Numbered from the stretch's first letter, positions 1 to 8,073 are shown. The stretch: DNA of 27,384 bases from Hallerella sp963629575 (GCA_963629575.1 CAVGIM010000040.1:1-27384), one strand, 5' to 3'. Numbers and translations: made by a program. Notes: generated by a model not told the origin, from the letters alone.

Positions 1-1140
1 CAGAAATAAATTCCCAACTATACGCATCAGCAATCCGCTCTGTACTCAAACAATCCAAAGTTTTTATCTTGTCTCCCGGCATCGTTTCCGCACACTCAAT
101 CGCACGCGCCAAATTGCCTTGCACCTTATTCCAGTAAATAGCGCTGTTTTCCGCTACTTCCCGATTAAACCCGACATCGAGAAGCAGGTTTAAATTTGTA
201 CTCGCCAGTGCCTCCAACAAGCTGGGATTCGTCCCGCCTACTTCATGCCCATGCAGATAGCCATACGCATTTTCTCGAATTTTCATCAAAAGTTCCTGAT
301 CATATACGGTTCCAACAAATCGAATTCTCGAATCACCCGTAAAATGTAATTTATTTTCCAGCTGTTTCAAAAATTTATCGTTTATGTCCGTTATGATAAC
401 AAGACTCTTTTTGCTATGGCAAGCCAAGAACTCGCGAATCATCGTCTCGTAGTTGTTTTCGGGAACAAAGCGCCCAACAACCAAATAATAACTCTTTGGG
501 GTTAATTGATTTCCGTGAAACCAATTCAAGACCTTTTCATCGTCATCGGCGAGCCTGCTTCGACGAGTTTCCGCGCCATAGGAGATAAACGTAGTTTTCG
601 GGTTGAAATTGCCATACATGTTCAAAATGTACTTTTCGATGTTCTTGCTGNNNNNNNNNNGATTAGGAGATCCGCGTGCTTTACCATCGCGCGTTCCGAG
701 AACCTCCAATACTGGCGGACAAGCCAACACCATTTGCTGCGCAACCATTCGTGTCCATCGGGATTTACATAGAAAACGCCGCCAAGCTGATGTATTTGCT
801 TTTGAAATTTACGAGCAAAAGGACCGATTCGGCAAGCCAGGCAATAAACAACAGGATGTTGAATTTTATTCTCTTTTATATAGCGAATACATTTCTTGAT
901 CGCTTTTACATCGTATAGAATCGCAGATGCGGATCCAATGTCGGGAACCTTTACTTTGAAACAATGAGCATTGTGGTACTCAAATTCACCGTCTTCGCTG
1001 GATTTACAAGCGACATGATATTTAATATGCTTATTGTCCTGATGATATTCGGTGAGTTTATCGACAAAGGTTTCGTATCCACCATAAGAACAAGGAATCC
1101 CCTTGCATCCCACTATGAAAACATGCTGAACTATTTCCAT
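1..1140 (-). CDS. DUF1972-type glycosyltransferase (rhamnosyltransferase-like), 3' partial, interrupted by an N gap
   Basis: Predicted cytoplasmic or membrane-associated glycosyltransferase of surface polysaccharide synthesis. The N-terminus (HVFIVGCKGIPCSYGGYETF) is the hallmark of the DUF1972/GT4-like family that includes WchF-type rhamnosyltransferases. The N-terminal part ends at HADLLI just before ten Ns at 651-660. My own reading of the other side gives SKNIEKYI..., then YYLVVGRFVPENNYETMI (typical GT4 second-domain start) and GYLHGHEVGGTNPSLLEAL (nucleotide-sugar binding region with the Glu motif). Both halves belong to one protein but are out of frame across the placeholder gap. The start at 1140 follows a GGGAG Shine-Dalgarno and lies directly after the TAG of the small upstream ORF. 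The 3' end runs off the window. The gene is AT-richer than the genes after 3565. The sugar donor and acceptor cannot be told. Confidence 0.9.
651..660. other. assembly gap (10 N) inside the glycosyltransferase
   Basis: Ten consecutive Ns. The protein reads on either side but in different frames. Family sequence suggests only two codons (about Cys-Asp) are missing between LLI and SKNIEKY, which needs 5 missing bases rather than 10. The Ns therefore look like a fixed-size placeholder, not a measured length. Confidence 0.95.
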
Positions 1141-1401
1141 CTACCCCATTCTCCCAACCCATTCGGCAAAGTGCGAGCATTTTGCCATTAGTTTTTCGAT
1201 TCCAACCAGCTTTAACGAATCAACCCCGGCAGAGCCTTTACATAATCCGGAATAACATGCAAAATACGCTTTGACGGCGCCGTGTGCTCCCCCCCTCCGC
1301 GCACAGACGCTCTCTGCCGTTTCCTGGTTGAAAGCGGACTTGAATGCGGTCATTTCGTTCTCGCCGGTTGCGATCTGTACGTTAAAAGTCATTTTTCCCA
1401 T
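1141..1401 (-). CDS. small hypothetical protein, 86 aa (doubtful)
   Basis: An open frame of 86 codons whose TAG directly abuts the ATG of the glycosyltransferase, so the two would be co-transcribed. It starts MGKMTFNVQIATGENEM; either of two Met codons could be used. It contains four Cys, no signal peptide, no membrane segment and no motif I recognise. A run of seven G (seven C on the plus strand, near 1291-1297) lies inside it and could hide a frameshift. A -10-like TATATT on the minus strand (1431-1436) lies about 30 nt upstream. It may be a real small gene, a remnant, or simply the 5' region of the glycosyltransferase transcript. Confidence 0.33.
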   Translation of the reverse strand: MGKMTFNVQIATGENEMTAFKSAFNQETAESVCARRGGAHGAVKAYFACYSGLCKGSAGVDSLKLVGIEKLMAKCSHFAEWVGRMG

Positions 1402-1430
1402 TTAGTTTTCGCTTAAAGCAAGCAAACTAA

Positions 1431-1436
1431 AATATA
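1431..1436 (-). promoter_or_regulatory. -10-like box for the glycosyltransferase transcript
   Basis: Minus-strand TATATT in an AT-rich stretch, about 30 nt upstream of the small ORF start at 1401. No convincing -35 element is seen. The same hexamer type recurs before several genes here. Confidence 0.35.
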
Positions 1437-1447
1437 TCAAAATTTCT

Positions 1448-1813
1448 CTATTTTGCAACATACACGCATGCGATTATTTCAAAAACTTTTTCGTCGCCAT
1501 TTCTAATCGGCGCCGGTTTCGGTCCACCAATTTTTATCGCCTGAATCTTGACAAGGTAAAAATTGCCATCCACATAATCCTTGTTCAAGGCGTTTATCGC
1601 TTCTACATGCTCCATTCGCGCCTGTTCCACAATCCAGACCGCCGCTTTGACATCGGAAATTCAACCTCGGAAATATGTTCGCAAGGACACGGAGCAAAGT
1701 TCATATCTTCCTTTGGCCAGACAAGACGGATATCCTTTACAATCTCTATCGCTACGATTTCCCATTCAACCTCAAAAGTCTCCTTGTTAAATTTCGCCCT
1801 TAAAAAATTGCAT
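1448..1813 (-). pseudogene. small hypothetical gene (about 121 codons) split by two frameshifts
   Basis: Three frames must be joined to read one protein-like sequence. An ATG at 1813 gives Met-Gln-Phe, then a run of six T (1802-1807 on the plus strand) throws the frame. With five T it would continue LRAKFNKETFEVEWEIVAIE and KDIRLVWPKEDMNFAPCPCE. A second break near 1653-1660 moves to the frame reading DVKAAVWIVEQARMEHVEAI and on to VFEIIACVYVAK, then TAG at 1448. The two breaks compensate. The protein would be about 121 aa, soluble, with an alternating hydrophobic beta-like first half; I do not know the family. It is divergent from the AIPR gene. It could be a true pseudogene, a phase-variable gene (T tract), or consensus errors in an assembly that also has an N gap nearby. 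Confidence 0.6.
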
Positions 1814-1851
1814 TTTATTTCCCGGGATTTACGGACTAAACCATTTTTTGT

Positions 1852-1859
1852 AATATATT
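1852..1859. promoter_or_regulatory. overlapping divergent -10-like boxes
   Basis: The AT-rich core at 1851-1860 contains TATATT on both strands: 1854-1859 plus (for the AIPR gene at 1867) and 1852-1857 minus (for the frameshifted gene at 1813). Two polymerases could not occupy both at once, so transcription would be mutually exclusive. No clear -35 element is visible on either side. Confidence 0.4.
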
Positions 1860-1866
1860 TAGAATC

Positions 1867-3564
1867 ATGGATATTGCGAAGCAAATCATCGACCAACGGA
1901 TTCTCAAGCTTATAGAAGAAAATCCGCTGTTTTTTACAGAAACCTCGGAAAAAAATGTATCCAAGGCGTTTCTGCAACTGGGAGTTTCCGCCTATCTTGA
2001 CATTGATTTTTCCGCAGCGAGTCAATATATCACGGACGGCAGCTACGACGGCGGAATCGATGCAGCCTATTTTGTGGAAGGTCAAGACCTCCAGCTCAAT
2101 GTTGTGCTTTTTCAGTCCAAATACAGCCGAGACCTAGAAAAGGATTCCAATTTTCCGGCAAACGCCATCGAAAAAGCCGTAAACACGGTCAATTCCGTTT
2201 TCGATCCATCTTCCCATGTCGAACTAAACGAAAAGACCCGAAAGAAAATAGATGAAATCCGATCCTTGATCTTGGACGGGCGAATCCCGTATGTCACCTT
2301 TGTCATGCTGAACAACGGCCTGTCCTGGACATCCGAAGGCAAAGCCTATATCGACAATCATTTTAAGAACCAGACTCAGGTCAAGTTCGTCCACTTCAAC
2401 CATGCGGACATCCTCAATTTCATCAATCGAAACCAACCAATAAATGCCCAGATTTCCATGTCCGGAAAAGCCGTACAGGAAAACTTCAATTACAAGCGCG
2501 TCGTTCTCGGAAGAGTCGCCGTAACCGAAATTTTCCGGTTGATGAAAGATTACGGCGATGCCCTGCTAGAAAAAAATATCCGGCGATACCTAGGGAAAAA
2601 CGCAGTCAACAGCGGAATCATCGATACACTGCTAAGCGACAAGAAAAGCCAGAACTTTTTTTTCTACAACAACGGGATTACCTTTGTCTGCAGCAAGATG
2701 AGCTATAATGCGCTCCAGAAAGAGGACTGGATTTTAAAGACGAGCGACCTCCAGATTATCAACGGGGGCCAGACATGCAAGACCATCTACCAGACCATCC
2801 AGGAGAATCCGGCAAAGGACTTTTCCAATGTATTCGTGCTGTTACGCCTTTATGAAATCAACGATGACGAAAATATCGTCCAAGATATCACGTACGCTAC
2901 CAATTCGCAAAATCCCGTCGATCTAAGGGATTTGAAATCCAATGACAGACGCCAAGTTCTCCTGGAAACAAGCTCGGCGGATTTGGGATTCATCTACAAG
3001 AGAAAAAGGGATTTTTCCACGAATGCAAACGCAATTCCGGCAAGCGTTGCGGCCGAAGCCGTACTTGCCATTTGGAGAGACAAGCCTTATATCGCCCGTT
3101 ACAGGCGAAACGATTTATTCGACTGCTTCTATGAAGATATTTTCAATGACTTGAATGCGGCCCAAATGATTATCGCCGTGCTGATATTTCGCTTTTGCGA
3201 CGCAATGCGAAAGAAAGATTCTACAAACAAGGAAATTTCTTCCGTGCGCCCGTTTGAAAGCCACTTTATCGCCAATATCATCGGAAAAATATTGCTAAAA
3301 GAAAATTCTCTGGCAGTTGATGAATTGACCCACAAGAATTTTCAATCCATCAAGTCCGCGTTCGAAAGCAACAAGGAAGCCTATTTTAGCACGGCAGAAG
3401 CCTTGTTGCAGGAAATGCTTCGCGACTACTTTGGCAACAAACCGATGGAATCCCTTGACGGAAGAACCTTGGCGGCTCCATTTAGACGATTCGACCTGAT
3501 GGAAAACTACATCAAGAATCCTTCCTGGACGGCGTCCCACCCGTTCGTCGCGAGGGCCGAATAG
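1867..3564 (+). CDS. AIPR-family protein with nuclease-like N-terminus (probable phage defence)
   Basis: 565 aa, matching the AIPR family (abortive infection phage resistance, Pfam AIPR) over its middle: SQNFFFYNNGITFVCSK (about 261-277), LQIINGGQTCKTIYQ (about 295-309) and ATNSQNPVDLRDLKSND further on. The N-terminus carries DGGIDAAYF and LFQSKYS, in which Asp65 and Gln83-x-Lys85 fit a PD-(D/E)xK (Mrr-like) nuclease core. No signal peptide or membrane segment. The likely role is nucleic-acid cleavage in phage defence; this is family inference and the trigger is unknown. No Shine-Dalgarno precedes the ATG, and a TATATT box 7 nt upstream suggests a leaderless mRNA. The last 58 bp overlap hisN in convergent orientation, so its final 18 or so residues come from hisN antisense. 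No methylase, toxin or partner gene is intact beside it. Confidence 0.85.
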   Translation: MDIAKQIIDQRILKLIEENPLFFTETSEKNVSKAFLQLGVSAYLDIDFSAASQYITDGSYDGGIDAAYFVEGQDLQLNVVLFQSKYSRDLEKDSNFPANAIEKAVNTVNSVFDPSSHVELNEKTRKKIDEIRSLILDGRIPYVTFVMLNNGLSWTSEGKAYIDNHFKNQTQVKFVHFNHADILNFINRNQPINAQISMSGKAVQENFNYKRVVLGRVAVTEIFRLMKDYGDALLEKNIRRYLGKNAVNSGIIDTLLSDKKSQNFFFYNNGITFVCSKMSYNALQKEDWILKTSDLQIINGGQTCKTIYQTIQENPAKDFSNVFVLLRLYEINDDENIVQDITYATNSQNPVDLRDLKSNDRRQVLLETSSADLGFIYKRKRDFSTNANAIPASVAAEAVLAIWRDKPYIARYRRNDLFDCFYEDIFNDLNAAQMIIAVLIFRFCDAMRKKDSTNKEISSVRPFESHFIANIIGKILLKENSLAVDELTHKNFQSIKSAFESNKEAYFSTAEALLQEMLRDYFGNKPMESLDGRTLAAPFRRFDLMENYIKNPSWTASHPFVARAE

Positions 3565-4301
3565 CCTTCGTGGACTTCCCGGAGAGGCCTGCCGCTTGCG
3601 TCGAAGAGTCGCGTTTCGCCGTCGAGTGTGGAGAATTTTCCGCCGGCTTCGGAAAAGATAGCCGGGAAGGCGGCGATGTCCCAGAGAGAGACGACCGGGT
3701 CCGCCATCGCTTCGGCGCGACCGGTCGCTACGAGAAAGTAGCCGTAGCAGTCTCCCCAGCCGCGGTAGAGCGCTGCCGACTTGCGGTAGCGTTCAAAAAA
3801 TTCCATCCGGCCCTCGGATTCAAAGGTGTTCACGGTTCCCGAAAGGGCGAGACCTTCGGAAATCTTCGTTGACGAAACATGTGCGCGATTGCCATCGACA
3901 AAGGCTCCGAGGCCCTTCCCGGCGACGAGCGTGTGGCGGAGCGCGGGCAGATTGACGACGCCTACGAGAGGTTCGTCCTTGCGGTAAAGCCCGATAAGCG
4001 TCCCGAATAGCGGAACGCCGCGAATGAAGGACTTTGTCCCGTCGATCGGGTCGAAAATCCACTTGTATTCCGCGTCGGGCTTCTCGATGCCGAATTCCTC
4101 GCCGATGAGACCGAATTCGGGTGTTTCCGAAGCAAAAACTTTGCGAAGTTCTTCTTCCGCGCCACGGTCCGCGACTGTCACCGGCGTGTTGTCCGGCTTC
4201 CATTCCACGGAAAGCTCCGTTTCAAAGCGCGAAAGGATGGCGCGCTCCGCATTTTTTGCGGCACGCTCCGCGATTTTCAGGAGTTCCCCGACTTCAGACA
4301 T
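3507..4301 (-). CDS. hisN: inositol-monophosphatase-family phosphatase, probable histidinol-phosphatase
   Basis: 264 aa, cytoplasmic, Mg-dependent phosphatase of the IMPase superfamily. Metal-site motifs are present: GEE (Glu68/69), WIFDPIDGTKSF with Asp84 and Asp87, and GWGDCYGY followed by VSLWDIAAF with Asp208. GWGDCYGY plus ATGRAEAMADP is typical of the HisN subgroup, which removes phosphate from histidinol phosphate. The ATG overlaps the hisC stop by 8 bp, so translation is probably coupled and the two act in consecutive steps of histidine synthesis. Normal family length. The 3' end overlaps the convergent AIPR gene by 58 bp. An alternative is inositol or another small-molecule phosphatase, but the hisC pairing favours HisN. 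Confidence 0.9.
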   Translation of the reverse strand: MSEVGELLKIAERAAKNAERAILSRFETELSVEWKPDNTPVTVADRGAEEELRKVFASETPEFGLIGEEFGIEKPDAEYKWIFDPIDGTKSFIRGVPLFGTLIGLYRKDEPLVGVVNLPALRHTLVAGKGLGAFVDGNRAHVSSTKISEGLALSGTVNTFESEGRMEFFERYRKSAALYRGWGDCYGYFLVATGRAEAMADPVVSLWDIAAFPAIFSEAGGKFSTLDGETRLFDASGRPLREVHEGYSALATNGWDAVQEGFLM

Positions 4302-5388
4302 TTTGCGTCTTCCATTTTTTGATTAGCTCAACGAGCAATGCGTTTTCTTCGGGCTTTCCGACCGTGACGCGAACCCATTCCGGGAGACCGAAGCTCTTCA
4401 GGTAGCGGACGATCATCCCGTTCCGTTCGAGGAACTTCACCAGCTCGGCGCACCTTTCGCCGATGCGGATGCAGAGAAAGTTAGCCTGTGTCGGGAGAAC
4501 CTCGAAACCGAGATTTTCGAAGGATTGCGTGAGCATCTGGATTCCCCGGGCGTTCATTTCGAGAGTCCGGCGGAGATGCTCGTCGTCGGAAAGCGCAGCG
4601 ACTGCGGCTGCCTGGGCGGCGAGATTCACGTCGAACGGCGGCTTTACCTTCCACATCGCGCGGATGACTTCTTCGCTCGAAAAGGCGTAGCCGATACGCA
4701 GCCCGGCAAGTCCGTAGATCTTGCTGAACGTGCGGTTGAGCATCAGGTTCGAAAATTTCGAAAGCTGCGGAACGAGCCGCGGATAGTCCGAGGCCGTGGC
4801 AAATTCCGAATACGCTTCGTCGATAAAGACCAGCACGCTCGACGGGACCTTTTCGAGAAACTCGAGGACTTCGCGCTCCGCGTAATAGGCGCCCGTGGGG
4901 TTGTTCGGGTTGCAGAGAAAGATGGCGCGCGTCTTCGGCGTAATGGCCTGGAGATAGGATTCTAGCGGAACCTTTGCTTCGGATTCCGAGACGGAAACAA
5001 ACCTGGCACCGTAGAGAAGAGCCGTGGCGCGATAGACAGAAAATGTCGCGCGGATGCCGAGGACTTCGTCGCCCGGGCGAAGGAACGCCTTGCCCAACAT
5101 GTCGATGATTTCGTCCGAGCCATTGCCGAGAACGATCTGAGACTTTTTTACGCCGAACTTTTCCGCAAGAGCCGAAACCAGGTGCGGAGCGTTCCCCCGC
5201 GGATAGAGATGGAGGGTCGGTGCGATTTTTCGATACGCTTCGCAGGCCTTTGGCGACGGTCCGAGCGGGTTTTCGTTCGAAGCGAGCTTTACCGCGTCCG
5301 AAAGACCGTATTCTTCACAAATTTCCTCGATCGATTTTCCGGGTACGTAGTCGGAAAGTCCTTCGAGTTCTGGGCGAGTTTCTACCAT
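4294..5388 (-). CDS. hisC: histidinol-phosphate aminotransferase
   Basis: 364 aa, PLP-dependent fold-type I aminotransferase; converts imidazole-acetol phosphate and glutamate to histidinol phosphate. Seen: SNENPLGPSP near 37-46, LGNGSDEIIDML (87-98), NPNNPTGAYY with the PLP-contacting Asn, IDEAYSEF with Asp190 and Tyr193, FSKIYGLAGLRIGYAF with the Schiff-base Lys223, and an Arg near the C-terminus (VRVTVG). The start at 1 of MVETRPELEG has an AGAAGAGG Shine-Dalgarno upstream, and a TAGATT box (5424-5429, minus) can serve as -10, overlapping the end of the pectate lyase gene. First gene of a hisC-hisN pair; the rest of the his pathway is not in this window. Confidence 0.95.
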   Translation of the reverse strand: MVETRPELEGLSDYVPGKSIEEICEEYGLSDAVKLASNENPLGPSPKACEAYRKIAPTLHLYPRGNAPHLVSALAEKFGVKKSQIVLGNGSDEIIDMLGKAFLRPGDEVLGIRATFSVYRATALLYGARFVSVSESEAKVPLESYLQAITPKTRAIFLCNPNNPTGAYYAEREVLEFLEKVPSSVLVFIDEAYSEFATASDYPRLVPQLSKFSNLMLNRTFSKIYGLAGLRIGYAFSSEEVIRAMWKVKPPFDVNLAAQAAAVAALSDDEHLRRTLEMNARGIQMLTQSFENLGFEVLPTQANFLCIRIGERCAELVKFLERNGMIVRYLKSFGLPEWVRVTVGKPEENALLVELIKKWKTQNV

Positions 5389-5423
5389 AAAACCTCTTCT
5401 AGGCTTTCAAGAATTTCGCCCTA

Positions 5424-5429
5424 AATCTA
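5424..5429 (-). promoter_or_regulatory. -10-like box of hisC-hisN
   Basis: Minus-strand TAGATT about 36 nt upstream of the hisC ATG, leaving a leader that contains the AGAAGAGG ribosome site. It sits just past the stop codon of the upstream lyase gene. The -35 is not evident. Confidence 0.35.
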
Positions 5430-5432
5430 GAA

Positions 5433-7919
5433 TTATTCTGCGGGGGAAAGCTTTCCGCGCATTACGTATTTCGAGAGGATTTTTCCCGATGCGCCATATT
5501 CGACGACGACCGAGCGGACCGCGGAGATATTCTTCGGCAAAGCACTTCCTTCAAAAAAGAGCCTTCCCTGCATGTCAAACATCCGATATTTCGCGACGCT
5601 TTCCTTCAAGGAATTTTTACCGGATAAAATCGCGGTCGTCGAATCTTCGCCCGGATTCTTGACCTGGAGCGTGCGGACGACCGTCGCGTTCGAATCCGCT
5701 CCCACCGTCGAAACCGTGTAAGTGAAAGTTCCCGCTTCGAGCGGCGTTCCCGAAATGGAAACACGCAAGTCCGAAGGATCGATGCGAACGAGGATTCCCC
5801 GGGGCATTCCCTCCACCGAAACCGTCGAAGCGTTTGCCCAGACGTAGCTGAACGGGACGATCGAATCGCCGAGGAGAACTTCCTGGTTCGAAGGCCCAGC
5901 GCCGTTTTTGGTGAGCGTCGCGACCGTCCTTATCTTTTCTCCGGAAACAAGGAACGTGCTGTGCACCGAAACTCCCGAAAGCCCGTTCGCGTCGGTCGCT
6001 ATCGCGATGGCGCTGTATGTGCCTGCCGAAAGATCCTGGACGCTTGCCGTGTAGGGTTCCGCGGTTTTCGAAGCGACAAGTTCCGTGCCGATGTAGAAAT
6101 CCACGCGGCTGACTTTCGCTCCGCTCGAGCTTTTGACCGTTGCCGACAGCGTGACAGAATTTGTCGCGGGCGCAGAGGAGAGCCCGACCGTTGCCGCGGG
6201 CGGAGACATTCCAAAGGCCTGGTTGTATTCGGGCATTTTCCCCCACTTTCCGCCGACGCCTGCAAGCTTTGGAAGTTCGGTCGGGAGCGTTTCGACATTT
6301 CGTTTTTCGTAAGAGTAGGACGGGGAAAAGACATTCGCCGAGGGTGCCGTCGAAGTGCAGTTGCCGTTTACGTAATAGCAGCCCTTGCTATTTTTCACTG
6401 TGTTCCCGGTGAAGTTCAGGTAGCCGTAATTTCCGACATCGACAATGTGAAAGTTCATCTGTTCCAAGTAGCTGTTTTCGTAAAGCATCTGCGTAAAGCT
6501 CGTGGAGTTGTCCCCACTCACGGCGGCTCCCGTCCAATAATTGTATGACGTGTAATTGTTGTAAAGGTGCACGCGCGAATTTCCACCCGCCTTCGGGACG
6601 CGCCCGTAAGTTCCGTGCCAATAGACATTCGCATAGGTGAGTTCCGCATTCTGCACGAGCGCCATGTAAGGATCGTAGCCCCAGCAGTTGTATTCGCTCG
6701 AACCGTCGTAATCCAGATAGCTGACCGTCGCCCCGGAGACCTCCCCGATGTCAAATCCGTCGCTTATCCACTTGTAGGAAATATGGTCCGCCCAGAAATT
6801 TTTTACGCGGTTGTCCGATGCGCCATCAACGCTCAGACCGTCACCAGCCTCGACAAGGTGCGGGTTTACGTCGTACAGGGCGAGGTTCCGGTAGATGTTG
6901 TTGTGGCCGTTTTCATAGGAACGCGGATTGATGGCCGCTCCGCGGAGGTTTGCCCCGCGCCCCATGCCGACAAGGCTCTTGTCCGCGCTGGTCGTAATCC
7001 AGTTGTTCCAGGACATCAGGTTTTCGGATTCGCTCACCGGGGTTACGTTTTCCGAAAGCCCGCTGCAGGAATTTGCCGTAAACGATATGCGGTAAAAGGT
7101 GTTCCCCGAATTTTTGTCGTTCGCTCCGCAAGAGCCTTTGCACCACGTCCAGCCGCGAGCCTGTGCGTCTGTCACCGCATTTTTAAAAATCCGAAAATCG
7201 TAGGTTCCCTCGGGAATTAAAATCGTCTTCGCTCCCTTGGACTGGAGCGCCTTGCGCACGCTTGCGGAATCCGTCGCCACAACAACTTCGCCGTCTGAAC
7301 CGCCCGTCGTATTTTCGCCAAAGCCTTCCGCCCGGACATGGAACGTGTAAAGCAAAACCGCAATCGAATCCGTTTCGCTCCCTGTCCAGATCCACTTCGC
7401 TTCCGTGTTTTCCGCAAAGCCTTTCAGTTCACCGCCGGAAGGCATTTTCGAGCTGGAATAGTTTAGAATCGTCGCGCCTCCCCATGCCGAAAGGTCCCGC
7501 CCCTTTTCTTTCCATGCGGAATTTCCGACCGAGGGCTTGGAGACCCAGCCTTTTCCCGAATAGTAGGACCTTTCGAGTTCGTCGATCTGCACGAGAACGC
7601 CCGGTGCGCCCGAACCGTTCACGGCGACGACGCTCACCGCGTTTTCCCCCGGCAAGAACGTATAGGGAACAAATCCCACGCGGCCCGCCTGGTCGTCTTC
7701 CTTCAACAGTTCGCCGTTGACATAGAGGCGGTAGCCGCCGTCCGCGACAATCCAGATGCCCGGACCATCTCCCGGGTTGTATGTCGAAGCGACCAGTTTC
7801 GATCCGACCGTGTCACCGCCGCCGTAACTTGCCGAAGCCGGAAGCGTTACCACTTCTGTCGGCAAGAGCGCAGCCAGGGAAATTCCGACAAGAATACCGA
7901 CCAAGACGAGAATTCGCAT
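5433..7919 (-). CDS. secreted modular pectate lyase (PL1-like)
   Basis: 828 aa from the ATG at 7919, chosen over a longer frame because AAAGGAG sits 6 nt upstream and the protein then begins with a signal peptide (MRILVLVGILVGISLAALLP). Order of parts: residues about 40-200, a beta-sandwich region with YRLYVNGELL and KWIWTG typical of galactose-binding-like modules; about 205-520, a right-handed beta-helix of polysaccharide lyase family 1 type, with WADHISYKWISDGFDI (Asp378/Asp388, candidate calcium ligands), TYGRVPKAG (Arg440, candidate catalytic base) and HLYNNYTSY; about 575-660, an Ig-like module (VSRVDFYIGTELVAS); about 665-755, a second Ig/putative Ig domain (ISGTPLEAGTFTYTV); and a C-terminal segment YRMFDMQGRLFFEG resembling the C-terminal modules of secreted Fibrobacter enzymes. 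It would cleave pectate outside the cell by beta-elimination. The exact substrate is inferred. Confidence 0.85.
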   Translation of the reverse strand: MRILVLVGILVGISLAALLPTEVVTLPASASYGGGDTVGSKLVASTYNPGDGPGIWIVADGGYRLYVNGELLKEDDQAGRVGFVPYTFLPGENAVSVVAVNGSGAPGVLVQIDELERSYYSGKGWVSKPSVGNSAWKEKGRDLSAWGGATILNYSSSKMPSGGELKGFAENTEAKWIWTGSETDSIAVLLYTFHVRAEGFGENTTGGSDGEVVVATDSASVRKALQSKGAKTILIPEGTYDFRIFKNAVTDAQARGWTWCKGSCGANDKNSGNTFYRISFTANSCSGLSENVTPVSESENLMSWNNWITTSADKSLVGMGRGANLRGAAINPRSYENGHNNIYRNLALYDVNPHLVEAGDGLSVDGASDNRVKNFWADHISYKWISDGFDIGEVSGATVSYLDYDGSSEYNCWGYDPYMALVQNAELTYANVYWHGTYGRVPKAGGNSRVHLYNNYTSYNYWTGAAVSGDNSTSFTQMLYENSYLEQMNFHIVDVGNYGYLNFTGNTVKNSKGCYYVNGNCTSTAPSANVFSPSYSYEKRNVETLPTELPKLAGVGGKWGKMPEYNQAFGMSPPAATVGLSSAPATNSVTLSATVKSSSGAKVSRVDFYIGTELVASKTAEPYTASVQDLSAGTYSAIAIATDANGLSGVSVHSTFLVSGEKIRTVATLTKNGAGPSNQEVLLGDSIVPFSYVWANASTVSVEGMPRGILVRIDPSDLRVSISGTPLEAGTFTYTVSTVGADSNATVVRTLQVKNPGEDSTTAILSGKNSLKESVAKYRMFDMQGRLFFEGSALPKNISAVRSVVVEYGASGKILSKYVMRGKLSPAE

Positions 7920-7942
7920 TTTTTCTCCTTTGTTCCGCATAG

Positions 7943-7948
7943 AAACTA
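7943..7948 (-). promoter_or_regulatory. -10-like box of the pectate lyase gene
   Basis: Minus-strand TAGTTT about 24 nt upstream of the ATG at 7919, followed by a short leader with AAAGGAG. No clear -35. Tentative. Confidence 0.3.
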
Positions 7949-7979
7949 AACACGAAAGAGTCTCGCCTTCGTTTTTTTT

Positions 7980-8004
7980 AAAAAAGGCGTTGTCCCGGGA
8001 CAAC
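7980..8004 (-). terminator. perfect 16-bp palindrome followed by T run
   Basis: GTTGTCCC/GGGACAAC at 7989-8004 is a perfect inverted repeat without spacer. Read on the minus strand it is followed by GCC and six T. It may be a second terminator behind ilvC. It lies 70 nt before the pectate lyase start, so an operator for that gene is the alternative. Confidence 0.5.
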
Positions 8005-8025
8005 CGAAAGGAGAATGCCAAAAGG

Positions 8026-8055
8026 AAAAAGCCCCGACTTGCGCCGGAGCCTTTT
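8026..8055 (-). terminator. rho-independent terminator of ilvC
   Basis: Read on the minus strand: AAAAGGCTCCGG, a loop of about six bases, then TCGGGGCTTTTT. The arms pair over about 11 bp with two G-T wobbles and end in a T run, about 20 nt after the ilvC stop. Confidence 0.75.
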
Positions 8056-8073
8056 CGAGTGCCTTGTCGCCGA

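Noticed and set aside
506..918. Several short plus-strand frames at the left end
   Set aside because: All are opposite the glycosyltransferase, and some read through the N gap.
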